A stretch of DNA of 64,000 nucleotides from MR-S7 sp000400995. GTDB lineage: Bacteria > Pseudomonadota > Gammaproteobacteria > Burkholderiales > Burkholderiaceae_C. A program made the position numbers and the translations under genes. The first letter of the stretch is position 1. Each line of letters begins with the position of its first letter. The stretch is from assembly GCF_045291395.1 (NCBI RefSeq), contig NZ_CP152342.1, positions 1,116,001 through 1,180,000 of the forward strand. Direction: 5' to 3'. Positions 25,256 through 34,294 of the stretch are shown here, piece after piece. The notes beneath the pieces were generated by a model, which ran no database searches, was not told the origin of the DNA, and saw only the letters and a list, made by a program, of their open reading frames with translations.

Positions 25256-26779
25256 TCAGCGCTTGCGCTTGGAGGGCGTGCCGCCCTTGGGCGTGGTGGC
25301 GGCCTTGCCGCCACGGGCCTTGGTGGCCACGGCCACCGGCTGGCGCGGGCTGGTGCGCGCGTAGGAGGTCTTGCTCAGGCGCACGGGCAGGTACATCACC
25401 ACGGCCTCGCCGGCCTTGAAGGCGCTGGAGGCCTTCACGTCGTTCCAGTCTGCCACGTCGGCGGCGCTGACCTTGTAGCGCCGGGCGATGCTGGCCACCG
25501 TGTCGCGCTTGCCGGCGCGCACGGTAGTGCGGCGCGTGACGATCTCGGGCGTGAAGGCGATCTGGCCGTTGTCCGCCAGGTGGCCGGACACATCCTGCCG
25601 CGTGGTGGTGGCGCGCGGCACCATGAGGGCCGAGCCGGCCTTGATCATCATGCGCGGCGGGATGCCGTTGAGCTGCCGCAGGTCGGCCTCGCTCATGCCG
25701 GTGCGCTTGGCGGCGGCGGACACGCTCATGGTCGAGGGCACGGTCCACACCGTCCAGCTCGCGTACTGGCCTTCGCTGTAGGCCTCCAGGTTGCGGCGGA
25801 ACACCTGCGCATTGTCCCAGGGCAGCAGGATGCGGGGCATGCCGGCGGCCAGGATCACGGGGCGGTGCAGCGAGGGGTTGAGCGCGCGGAAATCCTCCTC
25901 GCGGATGCCGGCCAGGCTGGCGACCAGCGACACGTCGATGTCGCGCGTGATCTCCACGCTCTGGAAGTAGGGATGGTTCTCGATCAGCGGCAGTTCGGTG
26001 CGGAAACGCTCCGGGTCGGCCACGATGTTCTTCACGGCCTGCAGCTTGGGCACGTACATGCGCGTCTCGGCGGGCATGGTGAGCTCGGTGTAGCCGGTGC
26101 CCAGGCCCTGCTTCTCGTTGCGGGCGATGGCGCGCGCAACGCTGCCTTCGCCCCAGTTGTAGGCGGCCAGGGCCAGGTGCCAGTCGCCGAACATGCCGTA
26201 GAGCTTCTGCAGGTAGTCCAGCGCTGCGCGCGTGGAGGCGAGCACGTCGCGCCGGTCGTCGCGGAAGGCGTTCTGCTTGAGGTCGAAGTAGGTGCCCGTG
26301 GCGGGCATGAACTGCCACATGCCCGCCGCCTTGGCACTGGAGACGGCCTGGGGATTGAACGCGCTCTCGATGTAGGGCAGCAGGGCCAGCTCGGTCGGCA
26401 TGCCGCGACGCTCCAGCTCCTCGACGATGTGGAACAGGTACTTGCTGGAGCGCTCGGTCATGCGCTGCATGTAGTCGGGCCGCGTGGCATACCACTGCTC
26501 GCGGTCGCGCACCAGTTCCGTGTCCAGGTCCGGCATGGAAAAGCCCCGGCGGATGCGGTCCCACAGGTCGGCGGGGGCACTGATGCCGGCCACCGCATAG
26601 GCCCCGGCGGCGCCCGGCGTGATGGGCTGCAGCGGCCCGGAGGGGTAGAGCGGCGTGTGGGCGGCGGTGCCGGCCTCCGCGGGGGCGCCGCCGCTGGTGG
26701 TGTCGGAAGGGGTGCCGGTGGTGGCGCAGCCGGCCAGCCACAGCAGGCTGGCGAGCCACAACAGGTTCAGAAATCTCAT
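25256..26779 (-). CDS. mltD: Membrane-bound lytic transglycosylase with LysM domains (MltD-like)
   Basis: 507 residues. Lipobox LLWLAGC near residue 14. The SLT catalytic domain carries the glutamate in YIESAFNPQAVSSAKAAGMW and the AAYNWGEGSVARAI motif. At least two LysM-type segments follow (VSAAAKRTGMSEADLRQLNG, VASIARRYKVSAADVADWN), and the tail is Lys-rich. It cleaves peptidoglycan glycan strands from the outer membrane. ATG 26779 overlaps the gloB stop as ATGA; an ATG at 26797 also exists. Confidence 0.9.
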   Translation of the reverse strand: MRFLNLLWLASLLWLAGCATTGTPSDTTSGGAPAEAGTAAHTPLYPSGPLQPITPGAAGAYAVAGISAPADLWDRIRRGFSMPDLDTELVRDREQWYATRPDYMQRMTERSSKYLFHIVEELERRGMPTELALLPYIESAFNPQAVSSAKAAGMWQFMPATGTYFDLKQNAFRDDRRDVLASTRAALDYLQKLYGMFGDWHLALAAYNWGEGSVARAIARNEKQGLGTGYTELTMPAETRMYVPKLQAVKNIVADPERFRTELPLIENHPYFQSVEITRDIDVSLVASLAGIREEDFRALNPSLHRPVILAAGMPRILLPWDNAQVFRRNLEAYSEGQYASWTVWTVPSTMSVSAAAKRTGMSEADLRQLNGIPPRMMIKAGSALMVPRATTTRQDVSGHLADNGQIAFTPEIVTRRTTVRAGKRDTVASIARRYKVSAADVADWNDVKASSAFKAGEAVVMYLPVRLSKTSYARTSPRQPVAVATKARGGKAATTPKGGTPSKRKR

Positions 26780-27551
26780 CGAAACTCGTTCTTCCATTGG
26801 CGCAGCGCGGCCAGCACGGCCACGGCGTCATGCGGGTCCACGCCTGCGTCGAACGCCCGGGCCGCCTGGGCGACCGAAGCTTCGCGCGTGCGCAAAAAGG
26901 GTTGATGCCGCGCTCCGTGGCCATGCGCGCGGGCAGCGTGGGCTGGCCCGCGCCGCGCAAGGCTTCGCAGGCGGCTGTGTACTGGAGCAGCGCGGCGTTC
27001 GCAGGTTCCACGGCGCGCGCGAATTTCAGGTTGGAAAGCGTGTATTCGTGGGCACAGCATACGCGCGTATCGCCGGGCAGGGCGGCCAGCGCATCCAGCG
27101 ACGCGAGCATCTGCGCCGGTGTGCCCTCGAACAGCCGCCCGCAGCCGCCGGAGAACAGCGTGTCGCCACAGAACAGCACGGGCGCGCCATCGACATCGGC
27201 GCAGTAGTAGGCGATATGCCCCGCCGTGTGGCCGGGCACGTCGAGCACCGTGAAGCGCAGGCCCAGCACATCCACCGCGTCGCCCTGCGCCAGGCGCGTG
27301 AGGGGCTCGGGCATGGCCTCGCGCGCGGGCCCGTAGACCGCCGCGCCGGTGGCCTGCCGCAGCGCCTGCACGCCGCCCACGTGGTCGCCATGGTGGTGCG
27401 TGACTAGAATCGCCTGCAGCGGCAGTCCCAAGCGGGAGAGCGCCTGCAGTACGGGCGCGGCATCGCCCGGATCCACCACGACCGCGCCTTGCGTGTCGTG
27501 CAACATCCAGATGTAGTTGTCGGTGAAGGCAGGCAGCGGCAGCAAGGTCAT
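26776..27551 (-). CDS. gloB: Hydroxyacylglutathione hydrolase (glyoxalase II), frameshifted
   Basis: The start at 27551 gives the canonical MTLLPLPAFTDNYIWML. The binuclear metal motif THHHGDHVGG and FCGDTLFSGGCGRLFEG are intact. After NPF the frame is lost at the A5 run 26894-26898 (T5 on the coding strand). The true C-terminus (LRTREASVAQAARAFDAG... ending KNEFR at 26776) is in the next frame, and one more base would restore NPFLRTRE and a protein of about 258 residues. It hydrolyses S-lactoylglutathione. The inovirus prophage begins 15 bases upstream of its start codon, so its native promoter region has been displaced. Confidence 0.88.
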
Positions 27552-27562
27552 GAGCGGCGAAA

Positions 27563-27823
27563 TTATGAATTCGCTGCGTGCAATAGGCGTTGCCATATGG
27601 GGGCGAATTTTGGTTCGCGTTCTGTCTCGATGTCTGCGATTGCTCGTAGAGGGTCGGTTTGGGCTTGCTGCGCTAGATAGGCCACTTCTGAGGCGTTCGG
27701 CTGCAATTTCCCTTTGGCAACGGCTGATAGCCTGCTTGCGCTGATGCCCATTTCTGCGGCCATCTGCTGCTGCTCTTTTCCTGAACGAATTTTTGCAATA
27801 GCTATCAATTCTGCGGTTCGCAT
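27563..27823 (-). CDS. HTH repressor-like regulator (DUF3693-like) of the prophage
   Basis: 86 residues from ATG 27823 (a TTG at 27853 would add 10). A helix-turn-helix is seen in KEQQQMAAEMGISASRLSAVAKGKLQPNASEV. The family resembles DUF3693 phage regulators, from memory. It is divergent from the phage early genes across an operator-like palindrome. Its TAA stop uses two bases of host DNA at 27563-27564. In the circular phage the frame would continue past the AT core for about 24 codons (LLQRFVQAFSNG... to a TAA in the recombinase end), so integration changes its C-terminus. Confidence 0.7.
   Translation of the reverse strand: MRTAELIAIAKIRSGKEQQQMAAEMGISASRLSAVAKGKLQPNASEVAYLAQQAQTDPLRAIADIETEREPKFAPIWQRLLHAANS
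27565..27566 (+). other. Left attachment junction (attL core AT) of inovirus prophage
   Basis: Host sequence ...GGCGAAATT runs up to AT at 27565-27566 and phage sequence GAATTCGCTG follows. At the right end, phage ...GAAGTA runs up to AT at 36445-36446 and host AGGTTTGCAC follows. Joining the host sides at AT recreates ATG AGC GGC GAA ATT ATA GGT, the start of the methyltransferase gene (MSGEIIGLHHWF). Confidence 0.72.
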
Positions 27824-27840
27824 AGCAAACTCAATCGTTA

Positions 27841-27896
27841 AATTCACGATCAATCGCTATAATCAATATCACGATCAGTCGTGAATTGTGCGATTG
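27841..27896 (+). promoter_or_regulatory. Divergent phage promoter/operator region
   Basis: A perfect palindrome TCACGA-TCAG-TCGTGA lies at 27869-27884. A second copy of TCACGATCA is at 27844-27852, 25 bases away. Between them is a consensus -10 TATAAT at 27858-27863 for rightward transcription; no good -35 is visible. This is a plausible binding region for the adjacent HTH regulator controlling the phage early genes. Confidence 0.55.
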
Positions 27897-27926
27897 ATGG
27901 CGAATTTAACACGTATGGAGCCAGCC

Positions 27927-28319
27927 ATGCCAGCCTTGCAATTGCAATTGCCCGAGATAGCCGCGATGGATGCGGCAAACGATTGCCATCCTCCCGTCTT
28001 TGCGGGTGCATCCGCAGCCCTGCTGGCTCAGGTTGGCGGCGAGGGTGGCAATCAATGCGAGCCCGGGAACGAAAAGCGACGGGGGCGCAAGGCAGTCCAT
28101 GCCAGCGCTGCCGCCCGCAAGGCTGCCTATCGCGCCGACAAGGCCCGCATCGATTTCACCGACAAGCCCGAGATTGCCTCCACGCTGTCCGAAATCGCCG
28201 CCGACCTGGACTGCAGCAAAAACGAGTTGCTGCAGTCCATTGTGCGCTTCGCCCTCACAAACCGGAACTGGAAGCAGGTCGGCCTGTACGGTGCCCGCCG
28301 CAATGGGGTTCTGCAATGA
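27927..28319 (+). CDS. Phage early protein, probable small DNA-binding regulator
   Basis: 130 residues from ATG 27927, which has GGAG six bases before it; ATGs at 27897 and 27915 are upstream alternatives. A basic middle (KRRGRKAVHASAAARKAAYRADKARIDF) precedes a helical C-terminal part (ASTLSEIAADLDCSKNELLQSIVRFAL) that looks like a ribbon-helix-helix or short HTH. I do not recognise a named family. Its stop overlaps the next start as ATGA. Confidence 0.6.
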   Translation: MPALQLQLPEIAAMDAANDCHPPVFAGASAALLAQVGGEGGNQCEPGNEKRRGRKAVHASAAARKAAYRADKARIDFTDKPEIASTLSEIAADLDCSKNELLQSIVRFALTNRNWKQVGLYGARRNGVLQ

Positions 28320-28531
28320 GCCCCGAAGCCAAACGCGACCTGCAATACCGCTGCCGCCGCGCCCTCGCGGCCCCGGTGCCAGCCTCTATCCGCGACGGCA
28401 ACGCCCGCTCCGCCGCCGACTACAAAACCGCCGCGCAAGCCTGCGCCGCGTACCTGCGCGACGGCAAGACGCCTGATCGCGCCCGTCTGCACGTCTTGCG
28501 CCTGGAGGGCGCGCAGGGGTTGCTTCCATGA
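28316..28531 (+). CDS. Small phage protein, unknown
   Basis: 71 residues, basic at the N-terminus (MSPEAKRDLQYRCRRAL), with YKTAAQACAAYLRDGKTPDRARLHVLRLEGAQGL. It is ATGA-coupled on both sides to the neighbouring early genes. No family recognised. Confidence 0.6.
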   Translation: MSPEAKRDLQYRCRRALAAPVPASIRDGNARSAADYKTAAQACAAYLRDGKTPDRARLHVLRLEGAQGLLP

Positions 28532-28767
28532 CCGGCATCTTCACGGATCCCGCCATCGGGGCCGGCGCCGGTCGCCGTGGCCCCTATGAGGCCCCGCGCG
28601 GCGCGACGTTCATCCGCCGCCAGCGCGTGGCAAAGGGGCTGACGCAACCCGAAGCCGCAAAGCATTGCCGCGTGTCTCTGCGCACATTCCAGCGCGCGGA
28701 ATCGGGCGACTATGTGGACCCGTCCACGCGCCGCGCCATTGAGCGCGGATTGGGGGCGCCATGGTGA
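28528..28767 (+). CDS. XRE-type HTH protein of the prophage
   Basis: 79 residues. The helix-turn-helix is GLTQPEAAKHCRVSLRTFQRAESGDYVDP, near residues 37-66, of the Cro/CI class. Coupled by ATGA to the previous gene. It probably acts as an early-gene regulator, in addition to the divergent HTH gene. Confidence 0.7.
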   Translation: MTGIFTDPAIGAGAGRRGPYEAPRGATFIRRQRVAKGLTQPEAAKHCRVSLRTFQRAESGDYVDPSTRRAIERGLGAPW

Positions 28768-29259
28768 AACCCGCCACGTGCCAGGCACAAGCCGCGAAAC
28801 CCGCCACTGCGGCCGCGAGCGTGACGCACGTCCTCACCCACTTTGCGCGCGTCCTGCCCGCCCCCTCTTTGGAGACAAGCCGGGGCCCCGCCAAAGCGCG
28901 AATAGCGCGTCGAGCGCAGCGAGCTTGGTGGGGGCGGGGTATGGGGTGCCAAACCCCATGTCAAGCCATGCGCGGCCCGTGCCCCATGCCCTGGGCGCTG
29001 CCGCCAGTTCACCCGCGCAAGGGATCGTCACCCGAATGGGCCAAGACCCGCATGCGGGGCTTGGTGGCGAAGCCATAGAGCCCGGTCACCGCGCCAGCGG
29101 TGATGCGCCCGGCTGCTCCTCCTGCGGCCAGTGCACCGCATCGACCACCGGCGCGGACGCCGATGCGGGCGCGCGCGCATGCAGGCGGAGCGCGGGCGCG
29201 CGCGCCGAGGCGGGGCAGGCGCAAGCCCTCCCCGATGGTAATCACGGGGAGAACCTTCA
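28768..29259 (+). other. Gene-poor GC-rich region before rep, candidate replication origin
   Basis: 492 bases without a convincing gene. An open frame 28761-29078 exists but its composition (Arg/Pro/Trp-rich, no domain) looks non-coding. The region contains a hairpin ATGGGGT-GCCAA-ACCCCAT at 28941-28959 next to a G-rich block GGTGGGGGCGGGGT. Filamentous phages keep their nicking origin and packaging signal in such an intergenic region, usually near rep. The exact nick site cannot be read. Confidence 0.4.
29228..29251 (+). promoter_or_regulatory. RBS-sequestering hairpin before rep
   Basis: CTCCCCG (29228-29234), a 10-base loop, CGGGGAG (29245-29251). The right arm is the Shine-Dalgarno of rep, whose ATG is at 29260. 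Folding would hide the ribosome site, giving a way to control Rep translation. Confidence 0.5.
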
Positions 29260-30522
29260 ATGACCCGCCCGACACGCTCCGTGCTGAACAAGCACAGCAA
29301 AACCTGCGCCCTCGTCCTTGAAGGCAACGAAATCAAATTCCGCCTTCTGGCCGAACGTACTGAAACCGGCAACGTGGTGCATGTGGATTGGGTGCGCTTC
29401 ACTTGTCTGCTGCGCAACGCCCCCATGCCCGGCGTTGAAACCCTGTTCCCTACGCCCACGCCCGACGTGGACATGGAACCCGTCAGCGAACAGGAGCGCA
29501 CTGAACGCGGTCAGCGCCTGCTGCGCCTTCGCAAGCTCCTGGCCAAGCTCCCGAACGCCGAATTCGCCCCTAGCGCGCAAGCGATGGAATTGGCCGAACG
29601 CGTAGCGGAAACCTTGGGCGAAGACTTCACCGTCGCCCCCGAACTGCGCAAAGGCCATGACTTCTACCGTCACCGCTGGAGCATCGAGCGCAACGGCAGT
29701 GAAGTCGGCTGGGTCGGCTTCCTCGCCAGCGGCGACAGCCCGCGCCAGCAAGCGCAGGCCAAAACCATGCACGTCAACCTCTACGGCACGGCCTGCACCT
29801 TTGCCCAAAACGGCTGGCGCGATCACCTCGCAAACCTCATCGATGACGTGGGCGGCACCCTGACCCGCATCGATCTCGCCCTGGACTTCTTCGAAGGCAT
29901 CACAGGCGGCATGGAGCGCATCAAGCGGGACTACGAAAACGGCCTGTGCGACGTCGCAGGCAAGCGCCCGAAATGCAACATGGTCGGAGACTGGTGCAAC
30001 GGCAAGGCGCGCAGCTTCTACATGGGTAGCAAGGAAGCGGGCAAGCAAACCAACTTCTACGAAAAAGGCCACCAGCTCTTCGGCGAGAAAGACGCCACCA
30101 GCTGGCTGCGCGCGGAACTGCGCTACGGCAACAAACTGCGCGTCCTCGGCACCGACATGCTGCGCCGCCCGCAAGACTATTTCGCAGGCGCCAGCGACTA
30201 CCACGCGGCCATCCTGCGCGAAGCCAAACCCGCCATGCAGGCCCTGCCTGAGCCCGTGCCGTGTGAGGCAAAGCTCGCGGCCCAAACCATCGAGGCAGAA
30301 GTCACCCGCAACGTGCGTTGGCTGCGCGACGTAGCCGCACCCAGCATGGCCCTGGCCTTCGAACACCTCGGCACTGATGCCTTCCTCGAAATGGTCACGA
30401 ACCAAAACGTTCCCGGCCGTCTTCGCCGATTCAAGCAAACCGAAATCCGCCGCGCCTACAGCAGCGCGCACCACAGAACCCGCAAGGCCGCAAGCGCTGG
30501 TCACGCATTCGCACAAGCCTAA
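29260..30522 (+). CDS. Phage replication initiation protein (Rep_trans-like)
   Basis: 420 residues. The phage/plasmid replication initiation factor pattern is seen in VDWVRFTCLL near the N-terminus, LTRIDLALDFFEG near residue 207, and TNFYEKGHQL plus RAELRYGNKLRVL in the C-terminal half. It should nick the origin for rolling-circle replication, as RstA does in CTX-type phages. It is followed by an ssDNA-binding gene 23 bases downstream. Confidence 0.85.
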   Translation: MTRPTRSVLNKHSKTCALVLEGNEIKFRLLAERTETGNVVHVDWVRFTCLLRNAPMPGVETLFPTPTPDVDMEPVSEQERTERGQRLLRLRKLLAKLPNAEFAPSAQAMELAERVAETLGEDFTVAPELRKGHDFYRHRWSIERNGSEVGWVGFLASGDSPRQQAQAKTMHVNLYGTACTFAQNGWRDHLANLIDDVGGTLTRIDLALDFFEGITGGMERIKRDYENGLCDVAGKRPKCNMVGDWCNGKARSFYMGSKEAGKQTNFYEKGHQLFGEKDATSWLRAELRYGNKLRVLGTDMLRRPQDYFAGASDYHAAILREAKPAMQALPEPVPCEAKLAAQTIEAEVTRNVRWLRDVAAPSMALAFEHLGTDAFLEMVTNQNVPGRLRRFKQTEIRRAYSSAHHRTRKAASAGHAFAQA

Positions 30523-30545
30523 ACCCCGACCACAAAGGAAGCACC

Positions 30546-30872
30546 ATGCAATTCAAATCCGAAGTCATCGTTCACGGCGTCAAGGAAAGCCAGGGCAGCA
30601 TCGATGGCCGCGCATTCAGCAGCACCACGTTCCACTGCGAGGTGGACCTTGCGGAGAACTCTGCAGGCCGCTCCATCGGCCGCGCCACGCGCCCCTTCAA
30701 ACTGGGCGACGCGAAGGAATTCGACAAGTGGGCGCACCTCGGCCAGTCCCTGCCCCTCAAGGCCATCGCCACCTTCGAAATGGCAGCGGCAGCACAGGAT
30801 GGCACAAAGATGGTCCTGGTCGACATCCGCCCCCTGGAGCAAGCCAAACCCACTGCCCCGAAGGCGGCGTGA
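30546..30872 (+). CDS. Phage ssDNA-binding protein (gpV/RstB-like)
   Basis: 108 residues placed directly after rep, the normal position of the ssDNA-binding protein. It is rich in beta-strand-like wording (MQFKSEVIVHGVKESQGSIDG, STTFHCEVDL, GRATRPFKLGD, LKAIATFEMAA), consistent with an OB-fold. It would coat newly made single strands before assembly. RBS AGGAAG precedes the ATG. Confidence 0.75.
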   Translation: MQFKSEVIVHGVKESQGSIDGRAFSSTTFHCEVDLAENSAGRSIGRATRPFKLGDAKEFDKWAHLGQSLPLKAIATFEMAAAAQDGTKMVLVDIRPLEQAKPTAPKAA

Positions 30873-30881
30873 GAGGCTGGC

Positions 30882-31088
30882 ATGTACGTCATCCAATCGG
30901 CGTTCACGGGCTGCTTCCTGGCCCCCTCGTATGAGGACGGACAGCCCGAATGGGTGTTACTGCTGCGCGAGGCTGTAGCGGTCGAAGACCTCGAAACCTG
31001 CGCGCAGCTGATCGAAGACCACGTAGAGCCGTGCCACCAAGTGCAGGTCGTGGACCTGTCCAAGTTGCATCGCCCTGTAGAGCTTTAA
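30882..31088 (+). CDS. Small acidic phage protein, unknown
   Basis: 68 residues (MYVIQSAFTGCFLAPSYEDGQ..., acidic middle AVEDLETCAQLIEDHVEP). Small genes of this type are common after the SSB gene in inoviruses. No domain recognised. Starts 9 bases after the SSB stop. Confidence 0.65.
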   Translation: MYVIQSAFTGCFLAPSYEDGQPEWVLLLREAVAVEDLETCAQLIEDHVEPCHQVQVVDLSKLHRPVEL

Positions 31089-31149
31089 CCCGATGTATGG
31101 CACCTGACCATTAAGCGCCAAACATCGCAATTCGTTCCCGGAGTCGCAA

Positions 31150-31500
31150 ATGTCATTCAAGTCTGATGCACATCGCCGGTGGTGGTTCGCTAATCGCGGT
31201 GGCGGTGGCGGTGGTTCGGTTGGCGGTGGGTCTGCCCCGTCGTTTTCTAGTCGTGATCTGGATGGTGAACGTCAGGCCATCTCGCGCCAAGTCGAGGAAA
31301 TGGACGAATGGGAGCGCCAACGGGAGCGCGAGGCCATCTCGCGCCAAGTCGAGGAAATGGACGAATGGGAGCGCCAACGGGAGCGCGAGGCCATCTCGCG
31401 CCAAGTTGAGGAAATGGACGAATGGGAGCGCCAACGGGAGCGCGAGGCCATCTCGCGTCAAGTTGCGGAAATGGACGAATGGGAGCGCTTGCGCAAGTGA
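31150..31500 (+). CDS. Phage protein with four 19-residue charged repeats
   Basis: 116 residues. N-terminus MSFKSDAHRRWWFANRGGGG resembles the FKS.AQRRW motif found at the start of various small phage proteins. A Gly-rich linker leads into four tandem copies of AISRQVEEMDEWERQRERE, the last ending in ERLRK. The highly charged, periodic sequence should form a long helix or coiled coil. The repeats are nearly identical at DNA level. Function unknown. Confidence 0.65.
   Translation: MSFKSDAHRRWWFANRGGGGGGSVGGGSAPSFSSRDLDGERQAISRQVEEMDEWERQREREAISRQVEEMDEWERQREREAISRQVEEMDEWERQREREAISRQVAEMDEWERLRK
31276..31500 (+). repeat. 57-bp coding tandem repeat, four copies
   Basis: Copies at 31276-31332, 31333-31389, 31390-31446 and 31447-31500 (last shortened). 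The unit starts GCCATCTCGCGCCAAGT and differs by only a few bases between copies, which indicates recent expansion. Confidence 0.9.
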
Positions 31501-31523
31501 TGCGCGATGAGGGGTTGTGAGCT

Positions 31524-31748
31524 ATGCCAAACGTAATGACTGAAACCGAACTGCAGCACTTTGCGCTGTCCATCTTGAAGCTCGCATTCGCTGGCGGCGT
31601 CCTCGGTGCCATCTGCTGGTCCCTGGTCATGCGCATCGTCGCGGACGCTGCGGACGCCATTCAGGACTGGGAAGACAAGCGCACTCGCATCGGTGCAGCC
31701 CGCGCCCGTGCCCACGTGCGCCACATCAACGGGGCCAGCCTTGGCTGA
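31524..31748 (+). CDS. Small phage membrane protein (gpVII/IX position)
   Basis: 74 residues with one transmembrane segment (LKLAFAGGVLGAICWSLVMRIV, about 18-39) and a basic C-terminal tail (RTRIGAARARAHVRH). It lies just upstream of the coat genes, where minor coat proteins are encoded in Ff-type phages. Its end overlaps the next gene's TTG start. Confidence 0.6.
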   Translation: MPNVMTETELQHFALSILKLAFAGGVLGAICWSLVMRIVADAADAIQDWEDKRTRIGAARARAHVRHINGASLG

Positions 31749-31947
31749 TCCCCAAACCATCGAATGCACTGGGGCCTGCACGGTCACCGTGGTGCATGAA
31801 ATCAGCCTTCCCGTGCTCGATCTGAGCCCGGCAGAAGGCGCAGCAATCAGCAGCGCCGTCCTGCTGGTGTGGGCCGTTGGCTATGCATTCCGCGCGGCCA
31901 TCCAAGCCTTGAAAACTGACGGCAATTCATCAACCACTGAGGAGTAA
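31741..31947 (+). CDS. Small phage membrane protein (minor coat candidate)
   Basis: 68 residues if started at TTG 31741 (LADPQTIECTGACTVTVVHE...). An acidic N-terminal part is followed by a transmembrane segment AAISSAVLLVWAVGYAFRAAI. There is no ATG in frame upstream of the conserved part, so the TTG start overlapping the previous stop is inferred. The stop is 4 bases before the major coat ATG. Confidence 0.6.
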   Translation: MADPQTIECTGACTVTVVHEISLPVLDLSPAEGAAISSAVLLVWAVGYAFRAAIQALKTDGNSSTTEE

Positions 31948-31951
31948 ATCC

Positions 31952-32170
31952 ATGAACCGCATCAACACCCAAACCCGCCGCCTCGCAGCAGCCGCAGCAG
32001 CTTGTGCCCTGGCACTGGCAACCAACGCCGCTCATGCGGCCATCGATGTCACGGCAGTCGTGTCGGAGATTGGCGACACCGTCGCCCCCATCGGTCTGAT
32101 CGGCGCCGCCGTCCTGCTGGTGGTGGTCGCCATCGCCGCATTCAAGTGGGTGCGCCGCGCCATCAGCTAA
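31952..32170 (+). CDS. Major coat protein (gpVIII-like)
   Basis: 72 residues with the classical layout: basic signal peptide (MNRINTQTRRLAAAAAACALALATNAAHA|), a short acidic N-terminus (AIDVTAVVSEIGDTVAP), one transmembrane helix (GLIGAAVLLVVVAIAAF) and a basic DNA-facing end (KWVRRAIS). The mature protein is about 43 residues. GAGGAG precedes the ATG. Confidence 0.88.
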   Translation: MNRINTQTRRLAAAAAACALALATNAAHAAIDVTAVVSEIGDTVAPIGLIGAAVLLVVVAIAAFKWVRRAIS

Positions 32171-32186
32171 GCGGCTGACAAAGCGT

Positions 32187-32212
32187 CCCTGGCCGGCCGG
32201 CAGGGGCCTTTG
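32187..32212 (+). terminator. Hairpin after the major coat gene
   Basis: CCCTG-GCCGGCCGG-CAGGG (32187-32205) followed by GCCTTTG. Filamentous phages carry a central terminator after gene VIII. The T tract is short, so strength is uncertain. Confidence 0.4.
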
Positions 32213-32253
32213 CCAAAGCGCCCGAGGTGGGTGCTTCGTCAAGGGAGGGGCAC

Positions 32254-32291
32254 ATGGGCCTGTTCGTCATCATCGCAATCCTGGGGGCGGC

Positions 32292-32313
<22 letters not shown>
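32254..32313 (+). CDS. 19-residue hydrophobic phage peptide
   Basis: ATG 32254 to TAA 32313 encodes MGLFVIIAILGAAWLIFTA, a single membrane-spanning peptide. A strong RBS AAGGGAGGGG lies 3-12 bases upstream. It overlaps the start of the adsorption-protein gene (ATG 32292). It may be a minor coat or lysis-type peptide, or a translational coupling leader. Confidence 0.5.
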
Positions 32314-33992
<1,679 letters not shown>

Positions 33993-33994
33993 CC

Positions 33995-34294
33995 ATGCCT
34001 GTATTCATCGCCGCCATAGGTGGCATGCTCATTAATCTGGTCGGCACCCTGGCTGGCCGCGTGCTTATCGCCTTGGGCATCGGTGTAGCTACTTTCACGG
34101 GCGTGAACGCGAGCCTCACGTGGCTCAAGGATCAGGCCGTAAGCTCCATAGCGTCTCTACCCCCTGAGGTGATGGGCATGCTCGGCACCATGAAAGTGGG
34201 AGTGGCCATCAGCATCGTCACCAGTGCCATCACGGCCCGCCTGATCCTCAACGGCCTGTCGGGTGACACCTTCAAGCGCTGGGTGCATACGTAA
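33995..34294 (+). CDS. DUF2523 phage protein (gpVI-like)
   Basis: 99 residues from ATG 33995. Three hydrophobic segments (FIAAIGGMLINLVGTLAGRVLIALGIGVATF, SSIASLPPEVMGMLGTMKVGVAISIVTSAITARLIL) match the DUF2523 membrane proteins that stand between the adsorption protein and Zot in inoviruses. Its TAA overlaps the Zot ATG by one base. Confidence 0.8.
   Translation: MPVFIAAIGGMLINLVGTLAGRVLIALGIGVATFTGVNASLTWLKDQAVSSIASLPPEVMGMLGTMKVGVAISIVTSAITARLILNGLSGDTFKRWVHT

Noticed and set aside
27567..27600. tRNA or dif site as the prophage target
   Set aside because: Neither junction contains a tRNA 3' end or a XerCD dif-like 28-mer; the target is the start of a methyltransferase gene.
27854..27872. 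TCGCTATA near the phage promoter resembling a ModE half-site
   Set aside because: The matching inverted half at 10-base spacing is absent (CGATCAGT instead of TATANCGA).
28761..29078. 105-codon open frame with an ATGA overlap to the phage XRE gene
   Set aside because: Composition (Arg, Pro, Trp, Cys) and lack of any recognisable motif look non-coding; the region is better explained as the phage intergenic block. Kept only as a remark.
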